Positions 1 to 7,513 of a stretch of 64,000 nucleotides of DNA are shown in pieces. The DNA comes from Streptomyces aculeolatus (GTDB lineage Bacteria > Actinomycetota > Actinomycetes > Streptomycetales > Streptomycetaceae). Location: NCBI RefSeq assembly GCF_020400605.1, contig NZ_JAINRD010000016.1, positions 62,001 to 126,000 of the forward strand, in the 5' to 3' direction. The notes below the pieces were generated by a model. That model made no database searches. It had not been told where the DNA came from and saw nothing but the letters and a program-made list of their open reading frames with translations. Within the stretch, counting starts at the first letter, position 1. Each line of letters starts with the position of its first letter. The translations under genes were made by a program, and so were the position numbers.

Positions 1-640
1 CGATCCGCGTGACGTCGCGCAGGCCCTGGCCGGCCAGCCGGGACACCCCCGCGGGGTCGTCCCGCAGCCTCGCGGCCATCAGGCTGGCCAGCAGGTGGGG
101 AACGTGGGAGGTCAGCGCGACGGCGTCGTCGTGGGCGCGGCTGGCCATCACCAGCGGGGCGGCGCCGCACAGTTCGGCCAGCAGGCGGCCCCGCTCCAAG
201 GTGGCCGGCGAGGTGAGCCGCGACGGGGTGAGCACCCAGGGGCGGCCCTCGAAGAGGGTGCCGCGGGCCGCGAGCGGCCCGGAGCGCTCGCGGCCGGCCA
301 GCGGGTGGCCGCCCACGTAGCGCGCGGGGTGGGGCGCGGCGTCCAGCGCGCACCGTTCCGGCACCGTCTTCACGCTGCCCACGTCGGTGTACGCGTCCGC
401 GAGACCGCGCCGCTGCACGTCGATCAGCACCATGCCGACCTTGCTCGGCGGGACCGCGATCACGGCCAGGTCGACCGGCCCGGGCGGCTCCCCGGCGCTC
501 CCGGCGCCGAGGGCCGCGGCGGTGCGGGCGGCTTCGGGGTCGCGGTCGGACAGGTACACGGCCACCCCGCGGCGGCAGGCGGCCAGGGCCACGGAGGTGC
601 CGATCAGGCCGGTGCCCACGACGGCTATGGAGCGAATCAC
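1..640 (-). CDS. pdh: Prephenate dehydrogenase (TyrA family), C-terminus beyond window
   Basis: Converts prephenate to 4-hydroxyphenylpyruvate with NAD(P)+, the precursor of tyrosine and of 4-hydroxyphenylglycine. About 213 residues are visible. The N-terminus has a Rossmann glycine motif (VVGTGLIGTS, residues 7-16), then the family signatures DVGSVKT, GGHPLAG and SHVPHLLA in order. The GTG start at 640 is chosen because it directly precedes the Rossmann strand. The nearby ATG at 647 is out of frame. It is divergent from hmaS. In hydroxyphenylglycine clusters a dedicated Pdh sits beside hmaS and hmo, so I infer this is the pathway copy and not the primary-metabolism one. The rest of the gene is left of the window. 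Confidence 0.9.
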   Translation of the reverse strand, partial: MIRSIAVVGTGLIGTSVALAACRRGVAVYLSDRDPEAARTAAALGAGSAGEPPGPVDLAVIAVPPSKVGMVLIDVQRRGLADAYTDVGSVKTVPERCALDAAPHPARYVGGHPLAGRERSGPLAARGTLFEGRPWVLTPSRLTSPATLERGRLLAELCGAAPLVMASRAHDDAVALTSHVPHLLASLMAARLRDDPAGVSRLAGQGLRDVTRI

Positions 641-680
641 CAGACATCCCCTGTTCCACAGAACCCGATCGAAGGATTGC

Positions 681-704
681 GCTCGGAAGATCCCGCTCGA
701 AAGC
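681..704. repeat. Short direct repeat in the pdh-hmaS divergent region
   Basis: CGCTCGGAAG (681-690) recurs as CGCTCGAAAG (695-704), 14 bases apart, in the 217-base divergent intergenic region between pdh and hmaS. It could be a binding site for a pathway regulator, but I see no match to the StrR consensus and the call is weak. Confidence 0.25.
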
Positions 705-857
705 CATGGACCGATTAACAGAAACGGCGCAACAGCTTATGCACGAAGACCCGCCGACCAACAGCGCGGGAGTCCAGAAAAGACGCACGTAGCCAGATTC
801 ACGGCCGGTCGCCTACAGTCCGGGAAACGCATGCAACTTCGTGACCAGGGGACAGTC

Positions 858-1964
858 ATGCATGATTTCAGCGAGGCCGGAGTTCCGTTCGGCGACGCGG
901 CCATCGACTACGTCGAGATGTACGTCGGAAGCCTGGAGGCGGCCGCTTTCGACTGGGTCGACAAGTACGCGTTCTCGGTCGTCGGCACCGGCGGCTCGCC
1001 GGAGCACCGCAGCATCGCGCTGCGCCACGGCCGGATCACCCTCGTGCTCACCCAGGCCACCTCCGACCAGCACCCCGCGTCGGGCTACGTCCAGGACCAC
1101 GGCGACGGCGTGGCCGACATCGCGCTGCGCACGACCGACGTGCGGGCCGCGTTCGACGCGGCGGCGGCCGGCGGCGCCAGAGTGCTGCGCGAGCCCACGG
1201 CGCACGACGGCGAGGGACCCGCCGTGACGGCCGTGATAGGCGGGTTCGGGGACGTGGTGCACACGCTCGTGCAGCGCGCCCCCCGGGCGGCCCCGGGCCT
1301 GCCGGTCGGGTTCACGCCGGCGCTGCGGGAGGACGACGGCCGCGCGGCCGCCGTGGGCCTCCACGAGATCGACCACGTCGCGGTCTGCCTGGACACGGGC
1401 AGCCTCGACCCCACGGTCAGCTTCTACCGGCAGGCGCTGGGTTTCGACTTCGTCTTCGAGGAGCGCATCGTCGTCGGCTCGCAGGCGATGGAGTCGAAGG
1501 TGGTGCAGAGCCGGTCGGGCGCGGTGACGCTCACGCTCATCCAGCCCGACCCGACCGCGGACCCGGGCCAGATCGACGAGTTCCTCAAGGGCCACCAGGG
1601 CTCCGGAGTCCAGCACCTGGCCTTCTCCTCGGCGGACGCGGTGGGTTCGGTGCGGACGCTGGCGCGGCGCGGGGTGGCGTTCCTGGCCACCCCGGGCTCG
1701 TACTACGACATGCTCGGCACGCGCATCCCGTCGCTGAGCCGGTCCCGGCTCGCGGACCTGCGGGCGACGAACGTGCTGGCCGACGAGGACCACGACGGGC
1801 AGATGTTCCAGATCTTCACCGCCTCCACGCACCCGCGGCACACCCTGTTCTTCGAGGTGATCGAGCGGCAGGGCGCGCAGACCTTCGGCAGCGCGAACAT
1901 CAAGGCGCTGTACGAGGCCGTGGAGCTGGAGAGGACCGGCCAGCGTGGGCCGTCCCGGCGCTGA
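858..1964 (+). CDS. hmaS: 4-hydroxymandelate synthase (HmaS)
   Basis: Non-haem Fe(II) dioxygenase that turns 4-hydroxyphenylpyruvate into L-4-hydroxymandelate, the first committed step of 4-hydroxyphenylglycine synthesis. The 368-residue protein has two glyoxalase-like halves. The Fe ligands appear as H173 (in EIDHVAVC), H253 (in GVQHLAF) and E333 (in FFEVIERQG). The C-terminal region FGSANIKALYEAVELERTG closely resembles HmaS of glycopeptide producers as I recall it. The ATG at 858 follows GGGGA at a good distance; the upstream in-frame extension has no family resemblance. Its stop overlaps the start of hmo. The close alternative is 4-hydroxyphenylpyruvate dioxygenase of tyrosine catabolism, but the pdh and hmo neighbours argue for HmaS. 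Confidence 0.92.
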   Translation: MHDFSEAGVPFGDAAIDYVEMYVGSLEAAAFDWVDKYAFSVVGTGGSPEHRSIALRHGRITLVLTQATSDQHPASGYVQDHGDGVADIALRTTDVRAAFDAAAAGGARVLREPTAHDGEGPAVTAVIGGFGDVVHTLVQRAPRAAPGLPVGFTPALREDDGRAAAVGLHEIDHVAVCLDTGSLDPTVSFYRQALGFDFVFEERIVVGSQAMESKVVQSRSGAVTLTLIQPDPTADPGQIDEFLKGHQGSGVQHLAFSSADAVGSVRTLARRGVAFLATPGSYYDMLGTRIPSLSRSRLADLRATNVLADEDHDGQMFQIFTASTHPRHTLFFEVIERQGAQTFGSANIKALYEAVELERTGQRGPSRR

Positions 1965-3078
1965 CGCCCCCGGCGGTACGGTCCACGCGCTCGCGGACGT
2001 CGAGCTCGCCGCAGCCGCTGTCCTGCCGCCCGGGGTGCGGGACTTCGTGGCGGGAGGCAGCGGTGCGGAGACGACGCTGCGGGCCAACAGGGCGGCGCTG
2101 GACCGGGTGTGCGTCGTGCCGCGCGCGCTGCGGGACGTGTCGGGCTGCACGACGGAGTCGACGCTGCTGGGCCGTCCGGTGGCCATGCCGGTGGCGGTGG
2201 CGCCCGTGGCGTACCACCGGCTGGTGTGCGCCGAGGGCGAGCCGGCGGCGGCGCGGGCGGCCGGGGCGGCGGGCGTGCCGTTCACGGCGAGCACGCTGAG
2301 CAGCGTGCCGATCGAGGAGATCACGGGCGTCGGCGGCACGGTGTGGTTCCAGCTCTACTGGCTGCGGGACACCGGGCGGACCCTCGATCTGGTGCGCAGG
2401 GCCGAGGATGCCGGCTGTGCGGCGGTCATGCTCACCGTCGACGTGCCCTGGATGGGCCGCCGGCTGCGGGACGTACGCAACGGGTTCGCACTCCCGCAGG
2501 ACGTGCGCGCGGCGCACCTGGCCGCCGCGGAGTCCACGGCCCACCGCCGTCGCGGCGGCGCCTCCGCCGTCGCTGCGCACACGGCGGAGGCGTTCTCACC
2601 GGCGGTCACGTGGGAGTCGGTGGCGGTGCTGCGGGCGCACACGCGACTGCCGCTGGTGCTCAAGGGCGTGCTCGACGCGCGGGACGCGCGGCGCGCGGCG
2701 GAGTCGGGCGTGGACGCGATCGTCGTCTCCAACCACGGCGGACGGCAGTTGGACGGTGCGGTGGCGAGCATCGACGCGCTTCCCGATGCCGTCGCGGCGG
2801 CGGGCGGCGGCTGCGAGGTACTGATGGACAGCGGTGTCCGCAGTGGGACGGATGTGCTGCGGGCCCTCGCGCTCGGCGCGCACGGCGTACTGGTGGGGCG
2901 GCCGGTGCTCTGGGGGGCCGCCGCTGCCGGCGAGGCGGGTGCGCGGCGTGTGCTGGAGCTGCTGGGCGAGGAACTGCGGGACTCGCTCGGGCTCTCCGGC
3001 TGCACGGACGTCGCGGACGCCCGCGAACTGCGCACCGTACGCGGTGCGACGGTTGGCGCCCCGGGGGCGGTGCCCTAG
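1945..3078 (+). CDS. hmo: 4-hydroxymandelate oxidase (FMN-dependent)
   Basis: FMN-dependent alpha-hydroxyacid oxidase that converts 4-hydroxymandelate to 4-hydroxyphenylglyoxylate, which an aminotransferase (HpgT, not seen here) would turn into 4-hydroxyphenylglycine. The 377-residue TIM-barrel protein has the family features WFQLYWLRD, LVLKG (K240) and SNHGGRQLDG (catalytic H264, R267). The GTG start at 1945 overlaps the end of hmaS by 20 bases, which indicates translational coupling. A strong hairpin follows the gene. The family also includes lactate and mandelate oxidases; the specific assignment rests on its neighbour hmaS. Confidence 0.9.
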   Translation: MGRPGADAPGGTVHALADVELAAAAVLPPGVRDFVAGGSGAETTLRANRAALDRVCVVPRALRDVSGCTTESTLLGRPVAMPVAVAPVAYHRLVCAEGEPAAARAAGAAGVPFTASTLSSVPIEEITGVGGTVWFQLYWLRDTGRTLDLVRRAEDAGCAAVMLTVDVPWMGRRLRDVRNGFALPQDVRAAHLAAAESTAHRRRGGASAVAAHTAEAFSPAVTWESVAVLRAHTRLPLVLKGVLDARDARRAAESGVDAIVVSNHGGRQLDGAVASIDALPDAVAAAGGGCEVLMDSGVRSGTDVLRALALGAHGVLVGRPVLWGAAAAGEAGARRVLELLGEELRDSLGLSGCTDVADARELRTVRGATVGAPGAVP

Positions 3079-3106
3079 GCGTACGGCGCTCCACCGGACG
3101 AGAGTG

Positions 3107-3144
3107 CGGCCCGGGTCCGCCGACAGGGCGGTGGACCCGGGCCG
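3107..3144 (+). terminator. Terminator after hmaS-hmo
   Basis: Stem of 12 perfect G+C-rich pairs (CGGCCCGGGTCC / GGACCCGGGCCG) extended by CCGCC/GGCGG around a short loop, 29 bases after the hmo stop. No strong U-run follows, as is usual in streptomycetes. Confidence 0.75.
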
Positions 3145-3354
3145 TCCAACAGCTCGTTTCGGATGGTTGGACACCGGTGGGATGGCGCCGACAGTGCGGC
3201 AGGACGTGCGCGTCCTCATCCCAGCACCATGACGAAGACACGCACGCCACGCAGGGACGGCCGCCGTATGTACTGCGGGTCCACCCTGCTTTCCTGCCTC
3301 GGCCGCCTGTCGTACTTCCCTACGGTGACGCGCGGTGTGCGGAAGGCTCCGCGG

Positions 3355-4344
3355 TCACAGCGGGCGGGCGCTCTCGCGTTCCATCCGCATCGCGATGTCC
3401 TTCCAGACGCCGGCGCATTCGCGCGCCAGCTGGGCGACGACGCCGCGGCAGTGCGCGGGTACGTTGCCGATGATCTCCTCCCATTCGTCACCGCTGAGTG
3501 TGTGAATGTTGAGAAGCCGCAGGAGCGTCCGGCCGGTCTCGCTCAGCCGCAGCGCCGGGTCGGCCTTCAGCCGGTTCACCGCCGCGCCCCGGTCGTCGAC
3601 CGTTATCCGGACCGCCGCCGCCTTCGTCGCGACGCCGGCGGATACCGCCACCACCTTCGGCCTGCTCTCGATACGTGCCGTACTGCGCTGCCGCGGCACC
3701 GGCAGCGGACCCTCTCCCCTGCGCATGCGGTTTCTGACATCCCTGACCGTTTCCGGGGAGATCCCCGCGGCCCGGGCGACCTGCCGCAGCGACAGGCTCG
3801 GATTCTCCGTGATCATCCGGCTCGCGATCCTGCGCCCCTCGCTGCCGTTGAGGGGGCGTACGCGGCCGTCCTGGCCGACCCGGTGGCCGGTGGCGGCGGT
3901 GTCCGCCGACTCACGCCGGCGGATGGCTGCGACGGTCGCCGGGGCGATGCCCGTCACCGACGCGATCATCCGGTCCGACCACTGCGGATGCGACAGTATG
4001 ATCCTGCTCGTCGCCCGCTTCCGGTCCGCCATGGTCAGCGGGAGCCCGTGGGCGATGTTCGACTCCACGGCGAGGACGAAGGCGTCCGCCTCGGTCCCGT
4101 CGAAGAAGCGGACGGCGATCGTGTCCTGACCGCGGAGTTCTGCGGCCCGCAGTCGATGAAGCCCATCGATGACCCGCATGGTCGCGCGGTGTACGACGAT
4201 GGGCGGCAGTTCGGCTTGTGCCTGCGCCAGTACTCTTACATGCTCTCGGTCTTCTCCCGAAGTCCGAGGCGAGCCCGCTCTCCGTAAACTGCGGACTTCT
4301 ACCTCGACCGGCATCTGATCGAGATGCCCCTGCACGGACGTCAA
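3355..4344 (-). CDS. StrR-like (ParB/Spo0J-type) pathway regulator
   Basis: DNA-binding activator of the StrR family (StrR, Bbr, Tei15*), which switches on antibiotic biosynthesis genes. Of 329 residues the first 110 form a ParB-like domain with PPIVVHRATMRVIDGLHRLR and VRFFDGTEADAFVLAVESN. Helix-turn-helix segments follow (SHPQWSDRMIASVTG, then NPSLSLRQVARAAGISPETV). The TTG at 4344 is chosen because GGAGG lies 8 bases upstream; TTG 4350 is too close to it. Residue Leu20 is encoded by TTA (4285-4287), so translation probably depends on the bldA tRNA. It lies next to the hydroxyphenylglycine genes, as Bbr-type regulators do in glycopeptide clusters, and is convergent with hmo. Confidence 0.88.
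   Translation of the reverse strand: MTSVQGHLDQMPVEVEVRSLRRAGSPRTSGEDREHVRVLAQAQAELPPIVVHRATMRVIDGLHRLRAAELRGQDTIAVRFFDGTEADAFVLAVESNIAHGLPLTMADRKRATSRIILSHPQWSDRMIASVTGIAPATVAAIRRRESADTAATGHRVGQDGRVRPLNGSEGRRIASRMITENPSLSLRQVARAAGISPETVRDVRNRMRRGEGPLPVPRQRSTARIESRPKVVAVSAGVATKAAAVRITVDDRGAAVNRLKADPALRLSETGRTLLRLLNIHTLSGDEWEEIIGNVPAHCRGVVAQLARECAGVWKDIAMRMERESARPL
4285..4287 (-). promoter_or_regulatory. TTA (bldA-dependent) codon in the StrR-like gene
   Basis: The triplet TAA on the plus strand reads as an in-frame TTA leucine codon (context Ser-Leu-Arg-Arg). TTA is very rare in streptomycete genes and in known clusters places a regulator under bldA control. Confidence 0.85.
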
Positions 4345-4469
4345 CTTCAATTCCTCCCCGATCCAACTTCCGGTGAGCCGGGCCGTGACCCGAGCCCATT
4401 TGTGCGATTACCGGAACTCGAACAATCCCTTGACGCAGCCGTACTGATGTGGTCGCCACTGAATCGGCG

Positions 4470-4492
4470 GCCGAGAGGTCAGACCTCTCGGC
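4470..4492. repeat. Perfect 10-bp inverted repeat upstream of the StrR-like gene
   Basis: GCCGAGAGGT, three bases, then ACCTCTCGGC. It lies about 125 bases upstream of the StrR-like start. The very short loop fits either a dimer operator or a hairpin in the transcript leader. Confidence 0.6.
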
Positions 4493-4846
4493 ACAGGGGA
4501 AGTGAGGGTGATCGAAATGGCGTCGGATCGACGCGGAGACCCGTCCCCGCAGTCGACGCCACTCGAACTCTCCCCCGCTGCTCGGCTTCGTTCCCGGGCG
4601 AAGCGAGCGAATGTTCCCCCGTTCGGACATCGACTCTAACAGCGCCGCCCCCGATCAGACACCCCACGCCTCAGCGAACACACGCCACCCCACAAGGCAT
4701 TTGACATGTGCCGCGCATGACCCGTCTTCAAAATCACAGCTCGCCCGGGGCGGAAGGCTGGAATCCGGATAGTTATCGCCTCAAAGATCCCGCCAGTCAC
4801 AAATTCACCGAGAGATTTCGGCGTGGAAAACCGCGGGAATCCGGCC

Positions 4847-4872
4847 ACCTTGTCCCGCCGGCGGGACAAGGT
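4847..4872. promoter_or_regulatory. Perfect 26-bp palindrome containing CGCCGGCG
   Basis: The core TTGTCCCGCCGGCGGGACAA is flanked by ACC and GGT to give 26 bases of uninterrupted dyad symmetry. The centre is CGCCGGCG, which I recall as the sequence reported for LmbU binding in the lincomycin cluster. It lies 114 bases beyond the LmbU-like stop and about 500 bases before the StrR-like start. With no loop it is more operator-like than terminator-like, although a terminator for the LmbU-like gene cannot be excluded. Confidence 0.55.
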
Positions 4873-4985
4873 CCGGGAACCGGAGAGAGCGTACCGGAAG
4901 GGAACATTCCGCCGAGCGTGCGCAAAAAGACGGACCGGCGTCATCAACACCGCCCACGCCGCCCGGAGTTCATCCCGATCGCCGT

Positions 4986-5678
4986 TTACCCGGAGGCATC
5001 GGCAAAGGGCTCCTCTGCCGCCTCGTCCAGCATCAGGACCATCCATTCCATCAGTTCCAGGCCAACCGCCTCGGCCGCCTTCTGCCATCGCACCCGGCGC
5101 TCCGGCACGACGCTCATCTGGACGAGCGAGGGGCCCGCCGCCTCCGCGGCCACCCGGCGGCTCGCCCGGATCTGCTTGCGGAGTTCACTGCGGGTCCACC
5201 GGCCCCGTTCCGCCCGGGTCAGCCACGCGTCCTGCTCGCTCACGGACATGCCTGCGACTTCCCCGTGATGCTGGAAGCTGAGCTTGTCCCGGCGTCTCGA
5301 AGGATGGAATTTCCCGGCCACCCAGGCGTAGTTGCGAAGAGTCTGATAATCGAATGAGGTCTCGGCCAGCGCGCGTTTGTAGCGGTCCGGGTAGTGGCTC
5401 CTGCCGTAGATGAGCCAGTCACCGAGCCACCAGGCCGACGAATCCGCGATGACGAAGATCTGCCGCCCCAGATGGCTCCATTCGGCCAGCGGCAGGCCGG
5501 GCGGAAGGGACAGCGCCGTACGGCGCGTGGTGGAACGGCCGTTCACCGACAGGCGGTTGGGGGGACGGGACGGTGCCGGGGACGTCGGCACCGGAGACTG
5601 ACTTGCGGGCGCCTGGCCCGAAGCCCGGACCGCCGGGTTCGTCACGGGGCCGGTTCCGCGCGTCTCTCCCATGGACAT
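4986..5678 (-). CDS. LmbU-family transcriptional regulator
   Basis: Regulator of the LmbU family (LmbU, NovE), which activates antibiotic clusters such as lincomycin and novobiocin. Of 230 residues the first 60 or so are low-complexity and Pro/Ser/Thr-rich. The conserved core contains SAWWLGDWLIYG, TLRNYAWVAGKF, SRRRDKLSFQHH and EQDAWLTRAE, followed by a basic helix and a C-terminal acidic helix. The ATG at 5678 follows GGTGAGG by 8 bases; the longer TTG form adds an unlikely leader. The gene runs toward the StrR-like gene on the same strand, so the two may form a regulatory cascade for the neighbouring cluster. Confidence 0.85.
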   Translation of the reverse strand: MSMGETRGTGPVTNPAVRASGQAPASQSPVPTSPAPSRPPNRLSVNGRSTTRRTALSLPPGLPLAEWSHLGRQIFVIADSSAWWLGDWLIYGRSHYPDRYKRALAETSFDYQTLRNYAWVAGKFHPSRRRDKLSFQHHGEVAGMSVSEQDAWLTRAERGRWTRSELRKQIRASRRVAAEAAGPSLVQMSVVPERRVRWQKAAEAVGLELMEWMVLMLDEAAEEPFADASG

Positions 5679-5819
5679 GCTGCGCACCTCACCTGCCGAT
5701 CTGCGACGCGCTTCCTCGTCAACCCGACCGGACAACCGCCGGCCTGCTCCGCAGGGCCGCGGTCCGCCGACCGGGGCCGCACGCGATCAACCGTGCTGAT
5801 CCCATCATCCGTGGCGGCA

Positions 5820-5911
5820 GGTTGCAGCGCGGTGACAGCGCTCCCCTCCTGCACCTGCTCTCACCTCAACCACCGCAGCGGGCGGACCGTGGGTTGCACC
5901 GCGGTTACAGC
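5820..5911. repeat. Two near-identical 20-nt direct repeats upstream of the LmbU-like gene
   Basis: GGTTGCAGCGCGGTGACAGC (5820-5839) and GGTTGCACCGCGGTTACAGC (5892-5911) match at 18 of 20 positions and start 72 bases apart. They lie between the divergent LmbU-like and zinc-ribbon genes and are likely tandem operator sites. Confidence 0.55.
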
Positions 5912-6005
5912 AGGTGTTCCGGCGCAGTAACCCTCCCCCCGATCTACTTGTCACCAAACCCCGAGCCGACGGCGCCGGCCCCGCCGCGCCGGACGAGGAG
6001 GACCC

Positions 6006-6338
6006 ATGGTCAGCCAGACCCGGTACTGCGCCGAGTGCGGTGCCGAGTTCACCTGGACGAGCAGCAGCCCCAACCGGAGGTTCTGCGGACCGCGGTGCAA
6101 GGCACGGTGGTGGCGCGGCCAGCACCGGCCGGCCGTCTCCGGGGTGGGCGGCGCCGCGCCTGACGCGGCGGAGCCCGCCCCGCGGGGCGGGGAGCCGCCG
6201 GGCCTCGGCACCGCGCACGCGTGCCCCAACTGCGGCCAGCAGCTCACGGTGGTGAACGTGGTGGTCCCGGTCGGGGACGGGCCCGGGCAGGCCGTGGAGG
6301 AGCCGCGTACGAGGGTGTTCGCGGCGGACCGCGGCTGA
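6006..6338 (+). CDS. Small double zinc-ribbon protein, function unknown
   Basis: A 110-residue protein with four cysteines in an N-terminal CAEC...CGPRC arrangement (residues 8-31) that should bind zinc, a Pro/Gly-rich linker, and a second CPNCGQQL knuckle near residue 73. The ATG at 6006 follows GAGGAGG by a few bases, an excellent ribosome site. Proteins of this layout are common in streptomycetes without assigned function; a nucleic-acid or protein-contact role is only a guess. It is divergent from the LmbU-like gene and convergent with the sigma-factor gene. Confidence 0.7.
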   Translation: MVSQTRYCAECGAEFTWTSSSPNRRFCGPRCKARWWRGQHRPAVSGVGGAAPDAAEPAPRGGEPPGLGTAHACPNCGQQLTVVNVVVPVGDGPGQAVEEPRTRVFAADRG

Positions 6339-6369
6339 GCAGCGGACCGGTCCCGGCGGCAAGCCGGGC

Positions 6370-7380
6370 TCAGCCGTCGAGCGGCCGCAGCCCCAGCCTG
6401 CCGAGGTGCTCCGGGTCTGCGATCGCCTCGATGCCGACGATGGTGTCGCCGGTGACGGCGAGGGCGAACGCGATCCTCGGCCGCCCCTGGTGCATCCACA
6501 CCAGACCCGGCGCACCGTCCACGAGCGCGAGGCGGGCGCACCTGAGCCGCCCGGTGAAGACGTCGGCGACCGCCACCGCGCCACGGACCTCCTCCGCCGC
6601 GCCCGCGGCCACCGCGGCGGCATCGGCGCGGAACACCACGTCGGGGTCGAAGAGCGCGAGGAGCGCGTGGAAGTCCTTCCCGCGCGAAGCGGTGAGGAAC
6701 GCGCCGGCGAGCGCACTCCAGCGCGCGGTGACCCCCCAGTCCGCCGGGGCATCCGTGGCCGTGGCGGCGGCTGAGGCGTACGGGTCGGCGGAGGGTACGC
6801 CCAGCGCGTCCTCGGCGCCGCGGTCGTCGTCCGCGCGGCCCGCCGCGGAGCCCTGCACGCGCCGCCGGGCCCTGAGTGCCAGTTGCCGGGTGGCGGCCGG
6901 CGAGCGCCGTACGATCGGCGCGATCTCGTCGTACGGAATCGCGAACATGTCGTGCATCACGAACGCGAGCCGCTCCGCGGGCGCCATCGAGTCGAGCACG
7001 GCGAGCAGGGCGATCCCGACGGAGTCGCCGCGGAAGCCCGTCCGGCGCGGACCGGCCCCGTCCGCCCCCTCCGCCTCGCGATCGTCAATCGCCCCACTCG
7101 TCACGTTCGATAGTCGATCCACTTCCTGATACGGGCACCGCGAGCCCTCACCCGGCACCGTCCGGGCCCGCAGGATGTCCAAGGACGCCTCGGCCACGGC
7201 CGTACGCAGCCAGCCGCCGAGGCTCTCCACCCCGTCCGGTCCCGTGCGGCTCACCTGCAACCACGCCTCCCGCACGGCTTCCTCGGCCAGCTCGGCCGAG
7301 CCCAGGACCCTGTGGGCGACCGCGCGCAGCTGTCGGCGGTGCTCGTCGAAGCGCAGGGCCAGGAACTCGTGCTCGTCCAT
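6370..7380 (-). CDS. ECF RNA polymerase sigma factor with C-terminal SnoaL-like domain (SigJ type)
   Basis: Extracytoplasmic-function sigma factor of 336 residues. Region 2 (FDEHRRQLRAVAHRVLG, residues 8-24) and region 4 (LDSMAPAERLAFVMHDMF, then the HTH IPYDEIAPIVRRSPAATRQL) flank an unusually long polar linker of about 45 residues. The last 120 residues form a SnoaL/NTF2-like domain typical of SigJ/ECF41-type factors, which control themselves through this domain instead of a separate anti-sigma factor. The ATG at 7380 has AAGGAAGGA just upstream; an in-frame extension to 7644 is rejected. It is divergent from an oxidase gene, a possible target. Confidence 0.85.
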   Translation of the reverse strand: MDEHEFLALRFDEHRRQLRAVAHRVLGSAELAEEAVREAWLQVSRTGPDGVESLGGWLRTAVAEASLDILRARTVPGEGSRCPYQEVDRLSNVTSGAIDDREAEGADGAGPRRTGFRGDSVGIALLAVLDSMAPAERLAFVMHDMFAIPYDEIAPIVRRSPAATRQLALRARRRVQGSAAGRADDDRGAEDALGVPSADPYASAAATATDAPADWGVTARWSALAGAFLTASRGKDFHALLALFDPDVVFRADAAAVAAGAAEEVRGAVAVADVFTGRLRCARLALVDGAPGLVWMHQGRPRIAFALAVTGDTIVGIEAIADPEHLGRLGLRPLDG

Positions 7381-7513
7381 CGGGTCCTTCCTTCGTTCCA
7401 CCGTGTCATCACCGTGACCAGCGAGCGGCGGCCGATGTGACAGCACCGGTCCGCGGTGTTCGGGTCGTGAGACGTTGTTGCCGGGTGCGCGGGGGCCGTG
7501 TTCCGATCGCCGC

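Larger units (their letters stand above)
4345..4985. other. Long non-coding region between the StrR-like and LmbU-like genes
   Basis: About 640 bases with no convincing gene. Its composition is less G+C-rich than the surroundings, and it holds a 10-bp inverted repeat (4470-4492) and a perfect 26-bp palindrome (4847-4872). It is the 5' region of the StrR-like gene and the 3' region of the LmbU-like gene, both on the minus strand, so a long untranslated leader or several operators are likely. ORFs in this region overlap in several frames and have no family resemblance. Confidence 0.6.

Noticed and set aside
3163..3354. Possible small ORF starting near 3229 in the gap after hmo
   Set aside because: It runs on into the antisense frame of the StrR-like gene, has no ribosome site and no coding bias.
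4520..4566. Possible StrR box (GATCGAC ... CAGTCGAC) upstream of the StrR-like gene
   Set aside because: Half-sites are imperfect and the spacing exceeds the known 11-base separation of GTTCGACTG and CAGTCGAAC.
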